Assembly (NCBI GenBank): GCA_026392355.1
Contig: JAPLCF010000043.1
Location: 62,001 to 126,000 of the forward strand
Direction: 5' to 3'
Origin: Actinomycetota bacterium
GTDB taxonomy: Bacteria > Actinomycetota > Thermoleophilia > Gaiellales > F1-60-MAGs149
DNA: 64,000 bases
The position numbers and the translations under genes were made by a program. Positions 45,685 through 54,212 of the stretch are shown piece after piece (position 1 is the first letter of the stretch; each line of letters starts with the position of its first letter). A model generated the notes under the pieces. The model was not told where the DNA came from. It did no database searches and saw nothing but the letters and a program-made list of their open reading frames with translations.

Positions 45685-47367
45685 GTGATTCGACATGACG
45701 TAATTGTCCTCGGTGCGGGCCTCGCAGGCATGCGCGCAGCGATCGAGGCGAAGCGGGCCGGCGTTGATGTCGCTGTCATCTCGAAACTGCATCCGACCCG
45801 TTCCCATTCCGGCGCGGCAGAGGGCGGCATCAACGCTGCGCTCGGCAATGCGACGGAGGATTCGCCCGCCACGCACGCCTTCGACACCGTCAAGGGCTCG
45901 GATTATCTGGGCGACCAGGACGCGATCGAGATCTTCGCCCAAGAGGCGCCCGGCGACATCTACGAGCTTGAGCACATGGGCGCGATCTTCACGCGCGCTG
46001 CCGATGGCAAGCTCGCGCAGCGCCCGTTCGGCGCTGCTGGCGCGCCGCGCACGATCTACTCGGCCGACATCACTGGCCACGTCCTGATCCACGTGCTCTA
46101 CGAGCAGCTCGTCAAGCACGAGATCAAGGTCTACGAGGAGTTCTTTGCCACGCAGGTCGTTGTTGACGGCGGCCAGTGCGCCGGCGTGATCGCTTGGGAT
46201 ACCCAGCGCGGCGGCCTCCATGCCATTCAGGCGAACCACGTGATCCTCGCGACGGGTGGCGTCGGCCGCATGTACTACGGCACGACCAACGCGTTCGCGT
46301 GCACCGGTGACGGCATGTCGCTGGCCTGGAACGCCGGCGTGCCGCTCAAGGACATGGAATTCCTGCAGTTCCACCCGACGACCCTCAAGTCGAACGGCGT
46401 GCTCATCACCGAGGGCTGCCGCGGTGAGGGCGGGTACCTCCGCAACAAGGACGGCGACCGTTTCATGGTTGCTGACGCGCCGAACGCGATGGAGTTGGCC
46501 TCCCGCGACGTCGTGTCGCGCGCCGAGTGGAAAGAAATTGCCGACGGTCGTGGCGTTGACGGCTGCGTGATGCTCGACCTTACGCACCTCGGCTGGAAGA
46601 AGCTTCAGAGCCGCCTGCCAGGCTCGCGCGAGCTGGCCATGGACTACGCCGGCGTCGATCCGATCGAGCAGCCGATCCCGGTCCGCCCGGGTGCCCATTA
46701 CATGATGGGCGGCGTTGACTGCGACGTGTGGGGCGAGACGATCGTGCCGGGCCTCTGGGCTGCCGGCGAGGTCTCCTGCGTCTCCATCCACGGCGCCAAC
46801 CGCCTCGGCGGCAACTCGCTGATGGAGACCGTTGTGTTCGGTCGTCGCGCCGGTCAGGCTGCGGCAGAGCGCGTCAAGGAGCAGGGCGACACCGGCGCCC
46901 GCATCGAGGCCTCTGTGCTCGCCGACGAGGATCGTCGCATCGCGGCGATCGTCGGCAACTCCGAGGGCGAGCGCCCCGGCGTGCTCCGCGAGGAGCTGGC
47001 CAAGACGATGTACGACAAGGCCGGCGTGTATCGCACCGAAGAGGCACTCACCGAGTGCAAGGAGAAGGTCGTCGAGCTGCGCGAGCGCGCCAAGACGCTC
47101 AAGATCGACGATCACGGCTCGATCTTCAACACCGACCTCACGTCGGCCATCGAGCTCAATTCGCTGCTCGAGTGCGCCGACTGCCTCGTCACCAGCGCAC
47201 TCGCCCGCAAGGAAAGCCGTGGCGCCCACTCGCGCCTCGACCACACCGAGCGCGACGACGATCACTGGCTGAAGCACACGCTCAACTGGAACGACAACGG
47301 CGAAGTCCGCCTGGACTACAAGCCCGTCACCATCACCAAGCATCAGCCTCTGGCACGGAGCTACTGA
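45685..47367 (+). CDS. sdhA: Succinate dehydrogenase flavoprotein subunit
   Basis: 560 residues from GTG 45685 (GGAGG six bases upstream). FAD-binding [17 protein letters not shown]; the covalent-FAD histidine region [21 protein letters not shown]; active-site segments [26 protein letters not shown] and [28 protein letters not shown] and [22 protein letters not shown]. It oxidises succinate to fumarate. First of three genes that are 1-2 bases apart. Confidence 0.95.
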   Translation: MIRHDVIVLGAGLAGMRAAIEAKRAGVDVAVISKLHPTRSHSGAAEGGINAALGNATEDSPATHAFDTVKGSDYLGDQDAIEIFAQEAPGDIYELEHMGAIFTRAADGKLAQRPFGAAGAPRTIYSADITGHVLIHVLYEQLVKHEIKVYEEFFATQVVVDGGQCAGVIAWDTQRGGLHAIQANHVILATGGVGRMYYGTTNAFACTGDGMSLAWNAGVPLKDMEFLQFHPTTLKSNGVLITEGCRGEGGYLRNKDGDRFMVADAPNAMELASRDVVSRAEWKEIADGRGVDGCVMLDLTHLGWKKLQSRLPGSRELAMDYAGVDPIEQPIPVRPGAHYMMGGVDCDVWGETIVPGLWAAGEVSCVSIHGANRLGGNSLMETVVFGRRAGQAAAERVKEQGDTGARIEASVLADEDRRIAAIVGNSEGERPGVLREELAKTMYDKAGVYRTEEALTECKEKVVELRERAKTLKIDDHGSIFNTDLTSAIELNSLLECADCLVTSALARKESRGAHSRLDHTERDDDHWLKHTLNWNDNGEVRLDYKPVTITKHQPLARSY

Positions 47368-47368
47368 G

Positions 47369-48427
47369 TTGACCGAGATCAAGAACGCTCACTTCACCAC
47401 CCTCAAGGGTGCGTACGACACCGAGAAGATGGAGGCCACGCTGCGCGTGCGCCGCTACGACCCGGAAACGAAGAAGTCCCGCTTCGATAACTTCACGGTG
47501 ACGATCCCGGTCACCGCCTCGGTGCTCGACGCGCTCGACGCGATCAAGGACACGCACGACGGCACGCTCTCGTACCGCAAGTCTTGCCGCATGGCAGTCT
47601 GCGGCTCCTGCGGCATGCGCGTCGACGGTGGTGCGGCGCTGGCCTGCAAGACGCCGATGAAGAAGTTCGTCGACGCCGGCCATACGATCACGGTTTCGCC
47701 GATGGGCAACCTGCCGGTCATCAAGGACCTCGTCGTCGACATGGCGCCGTTCTGGCAGAAGATTCGTGCGGTCAAGCCGTACCTCGACACGCGCGATGTC
47801 GACGTGCCGGAGAAGGAGTGGCGAGTCGAACCCGCCGCCAGCGATCAGATTCATAAGGAGTCGCTCTGCATCCTTTGTGGCTGCTGCGTCTCCGAGTGCA
47901 ACTCGATGGAGTCGGATCCGGAGTTCCTCGGACCGGCGGCCCTCGCCAAGGCGTACCGCTTCGTCGGCGATGCCCGCGACCAGGACACCCGCGAGCGCCT
48001 GCGCGACCTCAACGGCGCGCACGGCATCTGGGACTGCACCCGCTGCTACTTCTGCAACCAGCGCTGCCCGAAGCACGTCGATCCGCGCGACGCGATCGCC
48101 AAGCTCGGTGCGGAGTCCTTCAAGGAGGGCTTCACGCGCGACGAGGGCGCCAAGCACGCCAAGGTGTTCGTCGACTCGACGTACAAGGGCGGCTACCTGC
48201 GCGAGACCGAGCTTGTGCCGAAGACCATCGGCCCGGTCAACGCCATCAAGGACATGCCGTTCGCGCTGCAGCTTGCACGCGCCGGCAAGGTGCCGAATCC
48301 GCTCTCGCCGCACAAGGCGAAAGACAATGACGAGGTCAAGCGGCTCTGGAAGCTACTTGAGAAAGAGGCGAAGGGACAGCCGCGGCGCGCCAACGCTAAG
48401 CACCCCGACGCCGTCCAGGGAGACTGA
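47369..48427 (+). CDS. sdhB: Succinate dehydrogenase iron-sulfur subunit
   Basis: 352 residues from TTG 47369, two bases after sdhA. N-terminal 2Fe-2S ferredoxin (SCRMAVCGSCGMRVDGGAALACK) and two further cysteine clusters (CILCGCCVSECNSM and CTRCYFCNQRCPKHVDP) for the other centres. It is about 100 residues longer than classical SdhB; the extra C-terminus (from about 255, ending in a charged tail) may dock the CCG-type subunit encoded next. Confidence 0.92.
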   Translation: MTEIKNAHFTTLKGAYDTEKMEATLRVRRYDPETKKSRFDNFTVTIPVTASVLDALDAIKDTHDGTLSYRKSCRMAVCGSCGMRVDGGAALACKTPMKKFVDAGHTITVSPMGNLPVIKDLVVDMAPFWQKIRAVKPYLDTRDVDVPEKEWRVEPAASDQIHKESLCILCGCCVSECNSMESDPEFLGPAALAKAYRFVGDARDQDTRERLRDLNGAHGIWDCTRCYFCNQRCPKHVDPRDAIAKLGAESFKEGFTRDEGAKHAKVFVDSTYKGGYLRETELVPKTIGPVNAIKDMPFALQLARAGKVPNPLSPHKAKDNDEVKRLWKLLEKEAKGQPRRANAKHPDAVQGD

Positions 48428-48429
48428 CC

Positions 48430-49344
48430 ATGCAGGATCGTTACGCCTATTACCCCGGTTGCCTCGCCAGCCTCTCGCAGAAGGAGCTTGACTCCTCGAC
48501 GCGTGCCATCGCCAAGAAGCTCGAGATCGAGTTGGTCGAGATGCCCAGCGTCACGTGCTGCGGCGCCGGCGACATTCATGAGGCCAAGCCGGACTACTAC
48601 CTGCATATCTCTGCACGCATCCTCGGCCAGGCCGAGCAGATGGGTTGCGAGACGATCCTGACGATCTGCAACGTCTGCACCCTCAACCTGCGCCAGGCCA
48701 ACAAGGCCCTGCAGGAGGACAAGGACGTACTCAACCGGGTCAACGACAACCTCAAGCAGGTTGGCGCTGCCACGTACCAGGGCGGCGTCGACATCCGTCA
48801 CCTGCTCTGGGAGGTCTCGGCGGGTGAGGGCTACGACCGCTTCAAGAGCATTGCCGTCAAGAGCCTCGAGGGTCTCAAGGTCGCGCCGTTCTACGGCTGC
48901 CAGATCCTGCGCCCCGCCAAGATCCTCGGCTTCGAGAACTCGGATCGTCCCGAGTCGCTCGAGCGCCTGATCACGGCCTGCGGCGCTGAGCCGATCGACT
49001 ATCCCGCCAAGGTCAAGTGCTGCGGCTTCCCGATCGTCTTGGCGCGCGAAGACGTCGCCCTCGGCGAGCTCGTCCAGCCGCTGCAGCAGGCCACGGAGGC
49101 CGGCGCCGACGTGATCGTTACGCCGTGCCCGCTCTGCCACCTGTCGCTTGACGCCTGGCAGCGCAAGGCCAGCGCCTTCGCGGGCAGCGACTACCAGATT
49201 CCGATCCTGCATCTCGCCCAGCTCTTGGGCGCGGCGGCCGGCATCGAGGAGTCCGAGCTCAAGTTCAAGCGCCACGTCACGCGTTTGAGTCCCGAGGTCA
49301 AGGCCAAGCTCAAGGTGCCTTCGGCCATCGGTACCCAGGCGTAA
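48430..49344 (+). CDS. sdhE: CCG-domain subunit of a type E-like succinate:quinone reductase
   Basis: 304 residues, 2 bases after sdhB. Two cysteine-rich CCG domains: YYPGCLAS, VTCCGAGDIHEA and TICNVCTLN in the first; FYGCQILRP, KCCGFPIVLARED and TPCPLCHLSLD in the second. This is the HdrB/SdhE type known from archaeal and epsilonproteobacterial (MfrE) type E enzymes. It replaces the heme-bearing SdhC/SdhD anchors, none of which is encoded nearby. The protein has no membrane helix; amphipathic helices attach it in studied examples. SdhE here means this subunit, not the flavinylation factor of the same name. Confidence 0.85.
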   Translation: MQDRYAYYPGCLASLSQKELDSSTRAIAKKLEIELVEMPSVTCCGAGDIHEAKPDYYLHISARILGQAEQMGCETILTICNVCTLNLRQANKALQEDKDVLNRVNDNLKQVGAATYQGGVDIRHLLWEVSAGEGYDRFKSIAVKSLEGLKVAPFYGCQILRPAKILGFENSDRPESLERLITACGAEPIDYPAKVKCCGFPIVLAREDVALGELVQPLQQATEAGADVIVTPCPLCHLSLDAWQRKASAFAGSDYQIPILHLAQLLGAAAGIEESELKFKRHVTRLSPEVKAKLKVPSAIGTQA

Positions 49345-49368
49345 GGCAACAAGTCGTCGGGCGTCCAG

Positions 49369-49374
49369 TAGGCT
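49369..49374 (+). promoter_or_regulatory. -10 box, leaderless start of the next gene
   Basis: TAGGCT ends 7 bases before ATG 49382. Confidence 0.45.
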
Positions 49375-49381
49375 AGGCCGC

Positions 49382-50263
49382 ATGGGCGTCAAGACCAAGA
49401 TTCTGCGCAGCGGAATGAACGCTGCGGTCAATGCCGCACAGAATCCGAAGGCGTACGCCGCTGCGACCCAGTTCGCCCCGTTCCTTAAGAACGGAAGGAC
49501 GGGTGCCTTCCTGCGTGGTTCGTCGCGCAACGCGTCTGTTGAGGCGATTGCGTCGCTTGCTGAGCTTGGTGTCCATCCGCTGATCGAGCGCATTGGCGGC
49601 GGCATGCTCACCGCCATCGATTTCGCCGTCAATCAGTTCGCCAACAGCGCTGCGGTGCGGGCCGATGTCACACGCGTGGTGCGCTCGGAGCTCGATGAGC
49701 GCGCCCTCGAACGCCAGGTCGTGCGCGATGCTGCCTGGAAGGGCGCAGCGCGCGGTGCGGTCAGCGCCATCCCCGCCGTCATCCCGGCCGCGGGCACCGG
49801 CATCGAGCTCGCGGCTGCGGTCGCCGATCAGATGGTGCGCACGGTGGCCGAGGCGCGCATGGTCCTCGCGCTGGCCCATCTGCGCGGACTCGATGTCCAG
49901 CAGGTCGAGCTACGCCGCCTCGACATCCTGCTCGTCCTCGGTCTGTCGGCCGGAGCGGCCGAGATCGACGGCGACATCATTCGCGTGCAAGACCTCGAGA
50001 TCTCCGTCGCCGAGCTCCAGGCTGGCGCGATTCCGCCTGAGGCTGCGCTCACGCTCGGCACCGCTGTCGGCACCGACATCGTCGCCAGTATCGCCAAGCG
50101 TCGTACCGCCGGCGTCCTGCTGCGCCTGCTTCCGGGCGGGCTATCCGTCGTAACTGCGGCGTGGTACGACTGGCGCGCGACGGGAAACACGGGAAAGCAC
50201 GCTGTTGCGTACTTTGATGTGGTCGCGCCGATGACAGACGCGTCGCAGACCGCGCGCACCTAG
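49382..50263 (+). CDS. Unknown protein with glycine/alanine-rich hydrophobic centre
   Basis: 293 residues. Mostly helical, with a moderately hydrophobic hairpin-like centre (ARGAVSAIPAVIPAAGTGIELAAAVADQMVRTV) and another near the end (GVLLRLLPGGLSVVTAAWYDW). The arrangement recalls EcsC-like or DUF697-like proteins that insert loops into membranes, but I cannot assign a family. It has its own promoter after the sdh operon and is followed by a nuclease gene. Confidence 0.65.
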   Translation: MGVKTKILRSGMNAAVNAAQNPKAYAAATQFAPFLKNGRTGAFLRGSSRNASVEAIASLAELGVHPLIERIGGGMLTAIDFAVNQFANSAAVRADVTRVVRSELDERALERQVVRDAAWKGAARGAVSAIPAVIPAAGTGIELAAAVADQMVRTVAEARMVLALAHLRGLDVQQVELRRLDILLVLGLSAGAAEIDGDIIRVQDLEISVAELQAGAIPPEAALTLGTAVGTDIVASIAKRRTAGVLLRLLPGGLSVVTAAWYDWRATGNTGKHAVAYFDVVAPMTDASQTART

Positions 50264-50291
50264 TCGCACGTCGCACCTGCACACTGGGGCC

Positions 50292-50867
50292 ATGCACCGC
50301 CGCTCGCTGGTCCTGATCATCGTCGTGTTGCTCGCCGTGGTCGGCATTGCGCGCCTCGTGCGCGTGCCATCGGAGCGCATACCGATCACCAGCAGTGGGA
50401 CGGTCGCCGAGGGCCCAGCTGAGGTCCTCGACGTGTCGGATGGCGACACGATCCGTGTGCGCATGGCGGGCTACGAGGGCCCCGTGCGCATCGTCGGCAT
50501 CGACACCCCGGAGATTGAGCACCCCGGTAAGCCGGCCGGGTGTTTCGGCACGGAGGCGGCCGCTGCAACACGCGCGTGGGTGGACGGGCGCACCGTCAAC
50601 CTCGTGCCCGCACTCGAGCAACGAGACCGCTACGACCGCCTGCTGGCTCGGGTCGTGCCCACGGATGGCCCGATCGCTGGGCGCGACCTCTCGCGCACGT
50701 TGGCGCTGGCGGGCTTTGCGCGCGAGCTGGCGATCGCACCCAACACGCAGGACGCACCCGCCATTGCGGCGCGGGTGCGTAGCGCACAGCGTCATGATCG
50801 TGGTCTGTGGTTGGCATGCGGTTTCGCCGCGGCCTTTCCCGGCAAGGAGCCTGTCGGCGGCGGGTAG
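50292..50867 (+). CDS. Staphylococcal nuclease-like (thermonuclease) protein, membrane-anchored
   Basis: 191 residues. An N-terminal membrane helix (SLVLIIVVLLAVVGIARLV) without a clear cleavage site, then an SNase OB-fold: DVSDGDTIRVRM, RIVGIDTPEIEHP with the Arg, Asp and Glu of the active site, and RDRYDRLLARVVP with the second arginine. The family cleaves DNA and RNA with calcium. It likely works outside the membrane. One disulfide is possible (the two Cys in PAGCFGTE and LACGFAA). Confidence 0.85.
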   Translation: MHRRSLVLIIVVLLAVVGIARLVRVPSERIPITSSGTVAEGPAEVLDVSDGDTIRVRMAGYEGPVRIVGIDTPEIEHPGKPAGCFGTEAAAATRAWVDGRTVNLVPALEQRDRYDRLLARVVPTDGPIAGRDLSRTLALAGFARELAIAPNTQDAPAIAARVRSAQRHDRGLWLACGFAAAFPGKEPVGGG

Positions 50868-50870
50868 GCT

Positions 50871-51716
50871 GTGGGTGTGCGCGTACTTCCCCTGATCGGT
50901 CTCGCTGTCGCTGGCCTCGCCGCTGGCGCACTCGAGGCAATGGCGGTGATGCGCATCGACCGCGACATCCCGATTCGCGATCTCGACCCGCGGCTCGATG
51001 GTCTGCGCATCGCGCATGTCTCCGACCTTCACCTCGGCGCACCCGGTGTCAACAGCATGGCTGCCTGGCGCGCGCTCGAGCTGCTCGACGAGGCCGCACC
51101 CGACTTGATCGCCGTCACGGGTGACCAGCTCAGCCACGCGCGTGGCGCTGACGAGCTGCTGGAATTACTCAGCTGCTTTCACGCCCCGCTGGGAACGGTG
51201 GCGATCCTCGGCAATCACGACCTTGGCTACGTCCGCGACCCTTTCTCCAAGGCCGGCCCCGTGCCCGACTACGGATCGGTCGGCGTCACGCTGCTGCGCG
51301 ACGAGACGATCGCTGTCGAGCACAACGGCGCGCATATCGACATCAGCGGGATCGAACCGCGGCAGCAAGAGAAGCCGCAGGTGTTGCCGCCGTACGGCCA
51401 GCCGCTGCTCGCGCCGTGGCCCGAGAGCGACGCAGATCTCCACGTCGTCCTCTCGCACTATCCGGACCTCTTTGACGCGTTGCCTCCTGATAGCCGCGAC
51501 CTCGTTCTCGCCGGTCATCTGCACGGCGGGCAAGTCTGCATCCCGTGGCCGTCCGGTCGCATCCGACTCTCGCAAATCAACCACGGATACACCGATGGGG
51601 TCTTCACGCGCGGCGACGCCACGATGCACATCTCCCGTGGTGTGGGCACGACGTTCGTCCCGGTGCGGTACTTCGCTCGGCCCGAGATCACGATCCTCAC
51701 GCTCGTTCCCGCCTAG
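50871..51716 (+). CDS. Metallophosphoesterase with N-terminal membrane helix
   Basis: 281 residues from GTG 50871, 3 bases after the nuclease gene. A membrane segment (LIGLAVAGLAAGALEAMAV), then calcineurin-like metal motifs: IAHVSDLHLGAPG, VTGDQLSHARG, GNHDLGYV, VLSHYPDLF and LAGHLHGGQV. It resembles YkuE/YaeI enzymes of the cell surface that remove phosphate from lipid substrates such as lipid A-like or UDP-sugar lipids. Substrate unknown. Confidence 0.87.
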   Translation: MGVRVLPLIGLAVAGLAAGALEAMAVMRIDRDIPIRDLDPRLDGLRIAHVSDLHLGAPGVNSMAAWRALELLDEAAPDLIAVTGDQLSHARGADELLELLSCFHAPLGTVAILGNHDLGYVRDPFSKAGPVPDYGSVGVTLLRDETIAVEHNGAHIDISGIEPRQQEKPQVLPPYGQPLLAPWPESDADLHVVLSHYPDLFDALPPDSRDLVLAGHLHGGQVCIPWPSGRIRLSQINHGYTDGVFTRGDATMHISRGVGTTFVPVRYFARPEITILTLVPA

Positions 51717-51719
51717 GAT
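51714..51719 (+). promoter_or_regulatory. -10 box overlapping a stop codon
   Basis: TAGGAT includes the TAG stop of the phosphoesterase gene and ends 6 bases before ATG 51726, so the next gene can be made from a leaderless mRNA. Confidence 0.4.
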
Positions 51720-51725
51720 CACTCC

Positions 51726-52319
51726 ATGGCGATCACGTCCCTCGTCCGCGCCTCGCTCCACGACGCGCCCGAGCCGTGCCGCACGTGCACGTGGTGGCAG
51801 GGCGGCGCGCGCACAGTGGACAAGGAACGCTGGGCCGCTGGCGTCGAAGGGCGGTTTGGTGCGTGGGGGATGCTCTACCGCGAGGACGAGCGCACCGTCG
51901 GCATCGTGCAGTACGGGCCGTCGGCCGACTTTGGCTACGCGCGGCGCTTGCCGGCCGGGCCGCCCTCGCGCGATGCCGTGCTTGTGACGTGCGCACTGAT
52001 CGAGCCGTCCGCAGGCCCTTGGGTTGTGCAGCGGCTGCTCCTCGCCGTCGCCGGCGAGACGCGCGACCGTGGCTTGATTGCGCTCGAGGCGTTCGCCACA
52101 CCGATCGAGCGCCCGGACGCGCCGCACCTCGTGCCGCTGCCGCGTGCCGAGTTGGAGGAGATTGGCTTCGTCGCCATCCGCGAGGCTGGTGACATTGCGC
52201 TGATGCGGCTTGACCTCCGTGGGCTCATCACCGTGCCTGCCAGCAAGACATCCCTCCTCGACCGCGTGCGTGAGGAGATCGCCGAGCGGCGCGCGAAGCG
52301 CGTACCGGCGCGGTACTAG
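51726..52319 (+). CDS. GNAT-like protein, unknown substrate
   Basis: 197 residues. The middle (TVGIVQYGPSADFGYARRLPAG, ALIEPSAGPWVVQRLLLAVAGETRDRGLIALEAFAT) follows the beta4-alpha3 order of GNAT acetyltransferases, and a CRTCTWWQ motif near residue 18 may bind metal. The basic tail EIAERRAKRVPARY could bind nucleic acid. Assignment as a GNAT is tentative. The stop is followed at once by a strong hairpin. Confidence 0.55.
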   Translation: MAITSLVRASLHDAPEPCRTCTWWQGGARTVDKERWAAGVEGRFGAWGMLYREDERTVGIVQYGPSADFGYARRLPAGPPSRDAVLVTCALIEPSAGPWVVQRLLLAVAGETRDRGLIALEAFATPIERPDAPHLVPLPRAELEEIGFVAIREAGDIALMRLDLRGLITVPASKTSLLDRVREEIAERRAKRVPARY

Positions 52320-52680
52320 GGGCAGGCCAGTCGCCCCGAGTGGGGCGGCTGGGTCCCTGAGAGAGGAGAGAACGCAGGCTGCGCGGGCGGGACCACACGC
52401 AGCGCGGTGGAAAGCATCCGGCAGCCTGCATGAGGGAGCGTTGCGCCGGGTGGTTGGACTCGCTCAGTAGTTCAAGGGCGAAGTGGTGCGGGGGAGTACG
52501 TGGGGCACGGGCTCCAGTAGCCCAGCTCGCTGCGAGGTGGACAGTCACCAGCAGCCGTCCACGACGATGCGTTCTCCGGGGCCGGGAACGCCGCTCGACG
52601 TTCGCTGCGCCGGTGGTCTCCTACGACAGGCGGAGCACGGGGGTCAAAACCGGAGTCAGCATGGGCGCTTCCCCTCAACG
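52320..52680 (+). ncRNA. Candidate structured RNA, unknown family
   Basis: A 360-base stretch without a credible gene but dense with stems: 52327-52352; GCAGGCTGC 52374-52382 with 52421-52429 (9 bp); TTGGACT 52454-52460 with AGTTCAA 52469-52475; GGGCT 52509-52513 with AGCCC 52519-52523; GTGGAC 52537-52542 with GTCCAC 52557-52562; CGTTCTC with GGGAACG at 52570-52590. The bases GAGAACGC (52368-52375) can also pair with GCGTTCTC (52569-52576), closing the whole region. It lacks the conserved P4 core of RNase P and the tmRNA ends. High G+C makes chance stems common, so strand and extent are tentative. Confidence 0.4.
52327..52352 (+). terminator. Strong GC hairpin after the GNAT-like gene
   Basis: CCAGTCGCCCC, loop GAGT, GGGGCGGCTGG: an 11-bp stem with one G-T pair, 8 bases after the stop codon. 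No T-run follows. It can be a terminator or the first stem of the structured region to 52680. Confidence 0.6.
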
Positions 52681-52738
52681 TGATTGGAGCACCTACCAGC
52701 CAGCCGCGTGCACGGCCCGTCGCTCGAAGCTCGCTGGA

Positions 52739-53509
52739 CTATTGCAGGGTCTTCAGCGCCTCGATCGCATCTGGGTCGCCGAGTGCAGCGGCCTTCTGCC
52801 ACCACGACTCGGCCAATGCCAAGTCGCCCGCCTGCTTGGCCAGGAGGCCGAGTGCATACATCGACATCGAGTCGTCGAGCGCAGCAGCCTTCTGCCACCA
52901 CGATTCGGCCAGCTTGACGTCACCCGCCTCGTCCGCAATAGCCCCAAGGTCGTACATCGCCCTTGGGTCGCCAAGCGCAGCAGACTTCTGAAACCATGAC
53001 TCGGCGAGCTTCATGTCGCCCGCCCTCTTGGCAAGCAGGCCGAGGCGAAACATTGCGTTCGGGTCGTCAAGCGCAGCGGCCTTTTGCCACCACGCCTCGG
53101 CCACCTTCACGTCACCTTCAGAGTTGGCAAGAAAGGCGAGATTGTTCATCGCGTTGACGTTGTCGAGCGCGGTGGCCTTCTGCCACCACGACTTGGCCAA
53201 CTCCTCGTCGCCGTCCTGATCCGCACGCAAGGCGAGGACATTCATCGCCTCCGAATTGCCGAGCTCGGCCGCCTTGGTGCAGATCACCTTCGCAACAGAC
53301 CAGTCAGAGTTTCCCTGGGCGGCGATGCACGCAGCGTCGTCGGGCGCTGACGTCGCCACAGCCTGAGAGGTGGCTGTGTCGTCTGACGATGATCCACACG
53401 CAGCCACACCGACGCCCACGGTCCCCACCAGCACAATCAGCAGCAGACGACGCACCACCGAGAGCCGCTCTGTCGCTGTCTTCACGAAGTGCCCGAGGCT
53501 GCTCTGCAT
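52739..53509 (-). CDS. SEL1/TPR-repeat lipoprotein
   Basis: 256 residues. Signal peptide with lipobox: RRLLLIVLVGTVGVGVAACGSSSDD, so a lipid-anchored extracellular protein (Cys near residue 38). The rest is five to six 36-residue SEL1-like repeats of the form G-D-x-x-LAESWWQKAAALDDP-x-AM-x-x-LG-x-LA. Such solenoids bind partner proteins. Neighbouring repeats are very alike, also at the DNA level (108-bp period), so the copy number may vary between strains. It is isolated between two unusual non-coding stretches. Confidence 0.8.
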   Translation of the reverse strand: MQSSLGHFVKTATERLSVVRRLLLIVLVGTVGVGVAACGSSSDDTATSQAVATSAPDDAACIAAQGNSDWSVAKVICTKAAELGNSEAMNVLALRADQDGDEELAKSWWQKATALDNVNAMNNLAFLANSEGDVKVAEAWWQKAAALDDPNAMFRLGLLAKRAGDMKLAESWFQKSAALGDPRAMYDLGAIADEAGDVKLAESWWQKAAALDDSMSMYALGLLAKQAGDLALAESWWQKAAALGDPDAIEALKTLQ

Positions 53510-53604
53510 GCCTTCATTCCTTTTGGCGTGACGTCCGCATCAGTTGCAGGGGCTCCGAGGAGTCCCACCGCGGCTTCGAGGGTTGTGAGCATCGAAATCT
53601 TCAT
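53482..53604 (-). CDS. Possible 40-aa leader ORF upstream of the SEL1 gene
   Basis: ATG 53604 follows GAGAGAGCGATCTCGC, itself an inverted repeat. The product MKISMLTTLEAAVGLLGAPA... has a weakly hydrophobic start and its 3' end overlaps the SEL1 start by 28 bases in another frame. It might couple translation or be chance. Confidence 0.25.
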   Translation of the reverse strand: MKISMLTTLEAAVGLLGAPATDADVTPKGMKACRAASGTS

Positions 53605-53734
53605 GCGAGATCGCTCTCTCGTGGTGCGTTGACGGAGGCTCAAGGGTATCTGCCGGGATTGACCGGTGGGGGCTCCGATTCGACGTAGCGGGGCTGGCCC
53701 CGGCCGCATCAACGCGACCGACCGTGCCCGGACT

Positions 53735-54212
53735 TTACGGCGACTGCAACAGGAGTTCTGCGATGTCGGGCTTGATCAACGCACCGTTCCTCCGCTCTGT
53801 AGACGGAGAGGAGGTGTTGTCCGCGCTGCGCGCGGGCCGAGTTTCTAGGTGCGCTGGTTGTGGCTCACGATCGGCTACCCAAATGCTGCGCATTTGGGCC
53901 GATAGTTCCCCTCAATCTGCGCAAGGGCGACGCGTCGAACAGGTCGACATCGCCCGAGCGTCACTGGGAAGTGAGGAGCAATTCTGCGATGTCGGGCTTG
54001 ATCAACGCACCGTTCCTCCGCTCTGTTGACGGAGAGGAGGTGTTGTCCGCGCTGCGCGCGGGCCGTGTTTCTAGGTGCGCTGGTTGTGACTCACGATCGG
54101 CTACCCAAACGCTGCGCGTTTGGGCCGATAGTTCCCCTCAACCTCCGCAAGGGCTCCGCGTCGACCAGGTCGACATCGCCCGAGCGTTAGCGAGAGTTGA
54201 GTAGGAGTTCTG
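53735..54212. repeat. Two 226-bp tandem units fused to the asd 3' end
   Basis: Unit A (53761-53986) and unit B (53987-54212) align with no gap and about 19 mismatches, 9 of them in the last 28 bases. Read on the minus strand each unit ends like asd: DIAELLL plus three residues and a stop. The stops lie at 54187 (asd), 53961 and 53735, exactly 226 bp apart. The ELLL codons differ synonymously (CTC CTA CTC; TTG CTC CTC; CTC CTG TTG). Inside each unit CCCAAATGC-TGC-GCATTTGGG becomes CCCAAACGC-TGC-GCGTTTGGG, a compensatory pair. The remaining 53605-53734 holds a GGGGC..GCCCC hairpin and nothing else that I can name. Confidence 0.85.

Noticed and set aside
52510-52620. A tRNA gene; a plus-strand translation here reads VAQLAARWT, a phrase often produced by tRNA genes
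   Set aside because: No acceptor stem, no D- and anticodon arms in the right spacing and no TTCGA T-loop.
52320-52700. RNase P RNA (rnpB)
   Set aside because: The opening CAGTCGCC hairpin and GTCCACGAC look similar, but the conserved GAGGAAAGTCC and ACAGAAA segments of the catalytic core are absent on both strands.
53724-54204. Two overlapping plus-strand ORFs across the 226-bp units, with a CAGC motif
   Set aside because: They read through the repeat units and into asd antisense, have no ribosome-binding site, and the asd-like tails with synonymous changes argue for the minus-strand reading.
53735-54212. Integron attC array
   Set aside because: The units are palindromic, but no conserved GTTRRRY/RYYYAAC pair is kept in both, and no integrase is present.
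53735-54212. CRISPR array
   Set aside because: The repeat unit is 226 bp with no short repeat-spacer alternation, and there is no cas gene in the window.
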